Shown here in pieces: positions 60,989 through 64,000 of a DNA stretch of 64,000 nucleotides. The position numbers were made by a program, and so were the translations under genes. Positions within the stretch are counted from its first letter, which is position 1; the number at the start of each line of letters is the position of its first letter. This DNA is from an uncultured Clostridia bacterium (lineage in GTDB: Bacteria; Bacillota; Clostridia; Lachnospirales; Anaerotignaceae): NCBI GenBank assembly GCA_910586765.1, contig CAJUJJ010000008.1:35032-99031 (forward strand). The letters are read 5' to 3'. Below the pieces are notes generated by a model. The model searched no databases and was not told where the DNA came from. It saw only the letters and a program-made list of their open reading frames with translations.

Positions 60989-63337
60989 TTATATTTTTTT
61001 TCTCATAGAATTTAATATTGCAATCAATGCTACTCCCACATCAGCAAACACAGCTAACCACATTGTTGCAATACCCAATGCTCCCAATACAAGAACAATG
61101 GCTTTTACTGTCAATGCAAATACAATATTTTGATTTACAATACGATTTGTATTTTTTGAAATAATAATTCCATCTTCTATTTTACCTATATCATCATTCA
61201 TAATCACCACATCGGCTGCTTCAATGGCAGCGTCAGAACCAATGCCTCCCATAGCAATGCCAATATCTGCTCTTGCTAATACAGGTGCATCATTTATACC
61301 ATCACCAACAAATGCTACATTAGCATTGTTGTTTTGTTTTTTCAATATCTTTTCTAATATTTCCACTTTGTTCTGTGGCAAAAGTTCCGCATAATATTCA
61401 TTTAATGCCAATTCCTCACTAATTTGTTTTGCTGTTGCTGCATTATCTCCTGTGAGCATAATTATATTTTGAATACCAAGTGATTTTAGTTTTTGTATTG
61501 CGTTTTTACTGCTTTGTTTTATGGTGTCTGCGACAACAATACTGCCTGCAAATTTACTATTTTCTGCAATATATACAATGCTTCCTATGGCTGTACAGAC
61601 TTCATATGGTATATCAAATTGCTTCATCAATTTTTCATTTCCTGCTAATATTTGTTTTCCGTTTATTTCACAGCAAATACCATGACCGCTTATTTCTTTG
61701 TAGTTTTGTATTTCTTCTGTTATTTCGCCATATTCTGTTTGATATTGCTTTGTAATGGAAACAGCAATAGGGTGATTTGAATTTTTTTCTGCTTTTGCAG
61801 CAATTTCTAATACTGTTTTTTCTGTATAATTGTTTGTGGCATTTATTTGTGCTACTTCAAAAACACCTTTTGTTAATGTACCTGTTTTATCAAATATAAT
61901 AGTATTGACATCTTTTAAAGCGTGAATGTAATTGCTTCCTTTTACTAATATACCTCTTTTTGATGCCTCTCCTATTCCTGAAAAAAATCCTAATGGTACA
62001 GAAAGCACCAAAGCGCAAGGACAAGAAATAACAAGGAATATCAATGCTCTGCTTAACCACATTTTAAAATTTCCATCTGTTATCAAAGGTGGTATGATAG
62101 CAAGTAATGCAGCTGCACAAACAACAAAAGGAGTATATACTCTTGCAAATTTTGTAATAAACTGTTCTGTTTTTGATTTTTTTGCTGTAGCATTTTCTAC
62201 CATTTCCAATATTTTTACAACAGTAGAATTACCAAAATTTTTAGTTACTTGTATTTTAAATAATCCATTGATATTCAAACTGCCACTATATACTTCTTCT
62301 CCTACAGATACATTTACTGGTAATGCTTCTCCTGTTAATGCAGAAGTGTCTAGTTGTCCATTGCCTTCTGCTACAATACCATCTAAAGGTATTTTCTCTC
62401 CTGCCTTTACTACAATATAATCTCCAACAGCAACTTCTGATGGTTCTACTTTTTTTGTTTGCTCTCCTACTACTAAATTCGCATAGTCTGGTCTGATGTC
62501 CATAAGTTCTGTAATGGATTTTCTGGAACGGTTTACTGCATAAGATTGGAATGTTTCCCCAATTTGATAAAATAGCATAACAAATACTGCTTCTGCCATT
62601 TCTCCTAAAAAAATTGCTCCTATTGTGGAAATAGACATTAAAAAGTTTTCGTCAAAAATTTGCCCTTTTTTGATATTTTTAATTGCTCTCCATAACACAT
62701 CATATCCAAATATAATATAAGAAATAAAAAATGGTACAAAAGAAATATTTTGTTTTATTAACAATACTCCTCCCACAAAAAATACAATGCCTACACAAAA
62801 ACGCATGATTGTTTTTTGAAACTCTTTTTGAAATTCTGATTTTTCCGATTGTTTTGTGTTAGAAGTTTGTGTTTGTGACGCTATGGAAACTTCCACATCA
62901 GGCTCATGTTTGTGTACAATTTCTGAAATACTTTGTAATAATTCTTCTATAGAAGTATATTGTTCTGTTGTGACTTCCATTTGCTGTTTTAATAAATTAA
63001 CGGTAGCATTTTTTACTTTTGGCAATGTTTTTGTGCCTTGTTCAATTTCTGCCGCACAATGGGCACAGTCTAGCCCTTTTAATGTTATTTGAAATGTTTT
63101 TTGGTTTTGTTCCATAAATACCTCCACATCAGGCTCATATTTATGCACAATTTCAGTAATTTGAGGAAGTAATGCTTCTGTAAAACAATTTGCTTTTTTT
63201 TCCACAGATAATTCTTGTTTGATTAAATTGATTTGAGGATTTTGCAAATTTTCTAATTTTTGAATGTCTGCTGTTATTTTCTCAGCACAGTGGGGACAGT
63301 CTAGTCCTTTTAGTTTAATTCTGATGACATTTTCCAT
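60989..63337 (-). CDS. cadA: Zn2+/Cd2+/Pb2+-exporting P1B-type ATPase (CadA/ZntA-like)
   Basis: A 782-residue metal pump. Two N-terminal HMA domains carry the CxxC metal sites GLDCPHCAEKI and GLDCAHCAAEI. The membrane metal site is SCPCALV, the phosphorylation motif DKTGTLTKG (Asp483), HP motif SNHPIAV and hinge GDGINDAPVLARADIG. CPC with this layout and the adjacent ArsR/SmtB gene favour Zn/Cd/Pb over copper. The start ATG at 63337 is chosen for GAAGG 7 nt upstream; the TTG at 63361 lacks a site. It lies downstream of arsR, with a separate operator at 63369-63386. Confidence 0.95.
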   Translation of the reverse strand: MENVIRIKLKGLDCPHCAEKITADIQKLENLQNPQINLIKQELSVEKKANCFTEALLPQITEIVHKYEPDVEVFMEQNQKTFQITLKGLDCAHCAAEIEQGTKTLPKVKNATVNLLKQQMEVTTEQYTSIEELLQSISEIVHKHEPDVEVSIASQTQTSNTKQSEKSEFQKEFQKTIMRFCVGIVFFVGGVLLIKQNISFVPFFISYIIFGYDVLWRAIKNIKKGQIFDENFLMSISTIGAIFLGEMAEAVFVMLFYQIGETFQSYAVNRSRKSITELMDIRPDYANLVVGEQTKKVEPSEVAVGDYIVVKAGEKIPLDGIVAEGNGQLDTSALTGEALPVNVSVGEEVYSGSLNINGLFKIQVTKNFGNSTVVKILEMVENATAKKSKTEQFITKFARVYTPFVVCAAALLAIIPPLITDGNFKMWLSRALIFLVISCPCALVLSVPLGFFSGIGEASKRGILVKGSNYIHALKDVNTIIFDKTGTLTKGVFEVAQINATNNYTEKTVLEIAAKAEKNSNHPIAVSITKQYQTEYGEITEEIQNYKEISGHGICCEINGKQILAGNEKLMKQFDIPYEVCTAIGSIVYIAENSKFAGSIVVADTIKQSSKNAIQKLKSLGIQNIIMLTGDNAATAKQISEELALNEYYAELLPQNKVEILEKILKKQNNNANVAFVGDGINDAPVLARADIGIAMGGIGSDAAIEAADVVIMNDDIGKIEDGIIISKNTNRIVNQNIVFALTVKAIVLVLGALGIATMWLAVFADVGVALIAILNSMRKKI

Positions 63338-63368
63338 AACAATACCTTCTTTCTTAATCAAATGTTCT

Positions 63369-63386
63369 TATGAATACTCATTCATA
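63369..63386. promoter_or_regulatory. ArsR/SmtB-type operator upstream of cadA
   Basis: TATGAAT-ACTC-ATTCATA, a perfect 7-bp inverted repeat with a 4-nt spacer. It matches the operator at 63823-63842. Confidence 0.75.
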
Positions 63387-63400
63387 TATATTTTATAATA

Positions 63401-63427
63401 TTAGGCTGTTTTATACCAACAGCCTAA
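63401..63427 (-). terminator. Hairpin between arsR and cadA
   Basis: TTAGGCTGTT pairs with AACAGCCTAA. On the minus strand it is followed by only a mixed A/T tail, so it is a weak or partial terminator after arsR. Confidence 0.5.
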
Positions 63428-63434
63428 TTAAAAT

Positions 63435-63788
63435 TTACTCCACATACCCTTTTTTATGGCAAATATGGCTCATTCCTTGCTCCAAAACAATTTTAATATG
63501 TTCATCATCTAAAGAATAAAATACCGTTTTTCCTTCTTTTCTATATTTTACTAAATCATTCTGACGCAATACACGAAGCTGATGAGATACAGCAGACTGG
63601 TTCATATTCAAATGCTCTGCAATATCTCCAACACAAAGTTCTTGATTTAAAAGTAAACGCAACAATTTAATACGTGTACTATCACCAAATACTTTGAAAA
63701 ATTCTGCAACATCATGAATAAAATCATTTTGCAGTTCTTGTTCCATATCTACTTCATCAGGACATTGACACAGTTTTTGTTTTTGCAT
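63435..63788 (-). CDS. ArsR/SmtB-family metal-responsive repressor (CadC/ZiaR-like)
   Basis: A 117-residue winged-HTH repressor released from DNA by metal. The N-terminal CQCPDEVD cysteines resemble the alpha-3N site of CadC/ZiaR. The HTH is VGDIAEHLNMNQSAVSHQLRVL. The C-terminal helix has DDEHIKIVLEQGMSHICH, the Asp/His pattern of the alpha-5 zinc site. It therefore may bind both thiophilic and zinc-type ions. AGGAGG precedes the ATG. It regulates itself and cadA through two matched operators. Confidence 0.94.
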   Translation of the reverse strand: MQKQKLCQCPDEVDMEQELQNDFIHDVAEFFKVFGDSTRIKLLRLLLNQELCVGDIAEHLNMNQSAVSHQLRVLRQNDLVKYRKEGKTVFYSLDDEHIKIVLEQGMSHICHKKGYVE

Positions 63789-63822
63789 AAATGTCCTCCT
63801 CTCGTATTTATTTCATATAAAC

Positions 63823-63842
63823 ATATGAATGTATATTCATAT
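63823..63842. promoter_or_regulatory. ArsR/SmtB-type operator overlapping the arsR promoter
   Basis: ATATGAAT-GTAT-ATTCATAT, an 8-bp perfect inverted repeat overlapping the -10 box at 63841-63846. Repressor binding here would block transcription start. Confidence 0.85.
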
Positions 63843-63869
63843 TATAATGTCACTTTTTTGTTTTGTCAA
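63841..63869 (-). promoter_or_regulatory. Consensus promoter of arsR-cadA
   Basis: Minus strand TTGACA (63869-63864), 17-bp spacer, TATAAT (63846-63841): a perfect match to the sigma-A consensus. Confidence 0.92.
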
Positions 63870-63909
63870 TATATATTTTATTTAGAAAGTGAATAAAGAA
63901 GCATTTTTT

Positions 63910-64000
63910 TAAAATAGGGAAACTTTTTTCACTTGTGAAAAGTTTCCCCAGCGGACTTTGTCCGCTACCCCTTCAAAAACACGCTTGGAGCAGAAAAACC
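63910..64000. repeat. Hairpin-rich, G/C-enriched window end (possible dispersed repeat)
   Basis: GGGAAACTTTT/AAAAGTTTCCC (63917-63948) is followed by AGCGGAC-TTT-GTCCGCT (63950-63966). The arrangement recalls 51716-51821. The element runs off the window. Confidence 0.45.

Noticed and set aside
1..64000. CRISPR array, tRNA or rRNA genes, prophage or IS element
   Set aside because: No regularly spaced direct repeats, cloverleaf candidates, transposase or integrase were seen.

Overview
This is a gene-dense, strongly AT-rich window from a low-GC Gram-positive (Firmicutes) chromosome, most likely a spore-forming clostridium of the Lachnospiraceae/Anaerotignaceae type. The reasons are the BofA/YaaL (DUF2508) pair, T-box and FMN riboswitches, TTG/GTG starts behind strong AGGAGG ribosome sites, a TagO/WecA-type transferase, a C_GCAxxG_C_C protein, and the Sua5-RpiB-Upp gene order. 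The genus cannot be fixed from the sequence alone. No rRNA, tRNA, CRISPR array, integrase or transposase was seen.

Layout. 1-5.3 kb (minus): M23 cell-wall hydrolase, murI, ddl, an FMN-riboswitch-controlled RibU riboflavin transporter, and a C_GCAxxG_C_C redox protein. 5.6-7.9 kb: pyrG and a UspA-like protein. 8.1-11.9 kb: an operon of SEC-C protein, tRNA threonylcarbamoyl-AMP synthase, rpiB, upp and tagO-like. 11.9-14.1 kb: a DMT exporter divergent from a LysR regulator, then a 56-residue YjfB-family gene. 14.2-19.0 kb (minus): an XRE-cupin regulator followed by potABCD, with a PotA carrying a duplicated domain inside its TOBE region. 19.2-36.8 kb: branched-chain amino acid synthesis in two separate T-box operons (ilvB-ilvN, and ilvB-ilvN-ilvC-ilvD). 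Between them lie an aminotransferase, a cysteine desulfidase-family gene, a Syd homologue, a DUF4272 protein, an isochorismatase-type hydrolase, a 0.66-kb non-coding transcription unit and a PEPCK-like DUF4914 protein.

37.3-42.3 kb: a three-gene phosphorelay (hybrid histidine kinase, REC-HD-GYP-PAS-GGDEF, free Hpt) that should feed into c-di-GMP turnover. 42.5-51.7 kb: a tellurite/stress (ter) cluster of YceG, TelA, a P2-type Ca2+ ATPase, a small protein, a frameshifted DUF4160 gene, three TerD-family proteins and an AIM24/TIGR00266 protein. 51.9-57.1 kb (minus): MerR-TipAS regulator, TPR protein, lysS, greA and an unknown protein. 57.2-60.6 kb: secreted unknown, yaaL, bofA, a rhomboid protease behind an attenuator-like leader, and a family-4-like uracil-DNA glycosylase lacking Fe-S ligands. 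61.0-63.8 kb (minus): Zn/Cd/Pb efflux ATPase and its ArsR/SmtB repressor with two operators.

Most unusual signals: (i) two perfect and one near-perfect DnaA boxes just 5' of the uracil-DNA glycosylase gene; (ii) an iteron-like array of ten GTGACA/TGTCAC motifs in 325 bp just 3' of the same gene; (iii) a consensus promoter and strong terminator bounding about 660 nt of gene-free, hairpin-rich sequence, a candidate large structured RNA; (iv) the PotA insertion. All calls were made by eye; no database search or folding program was run.
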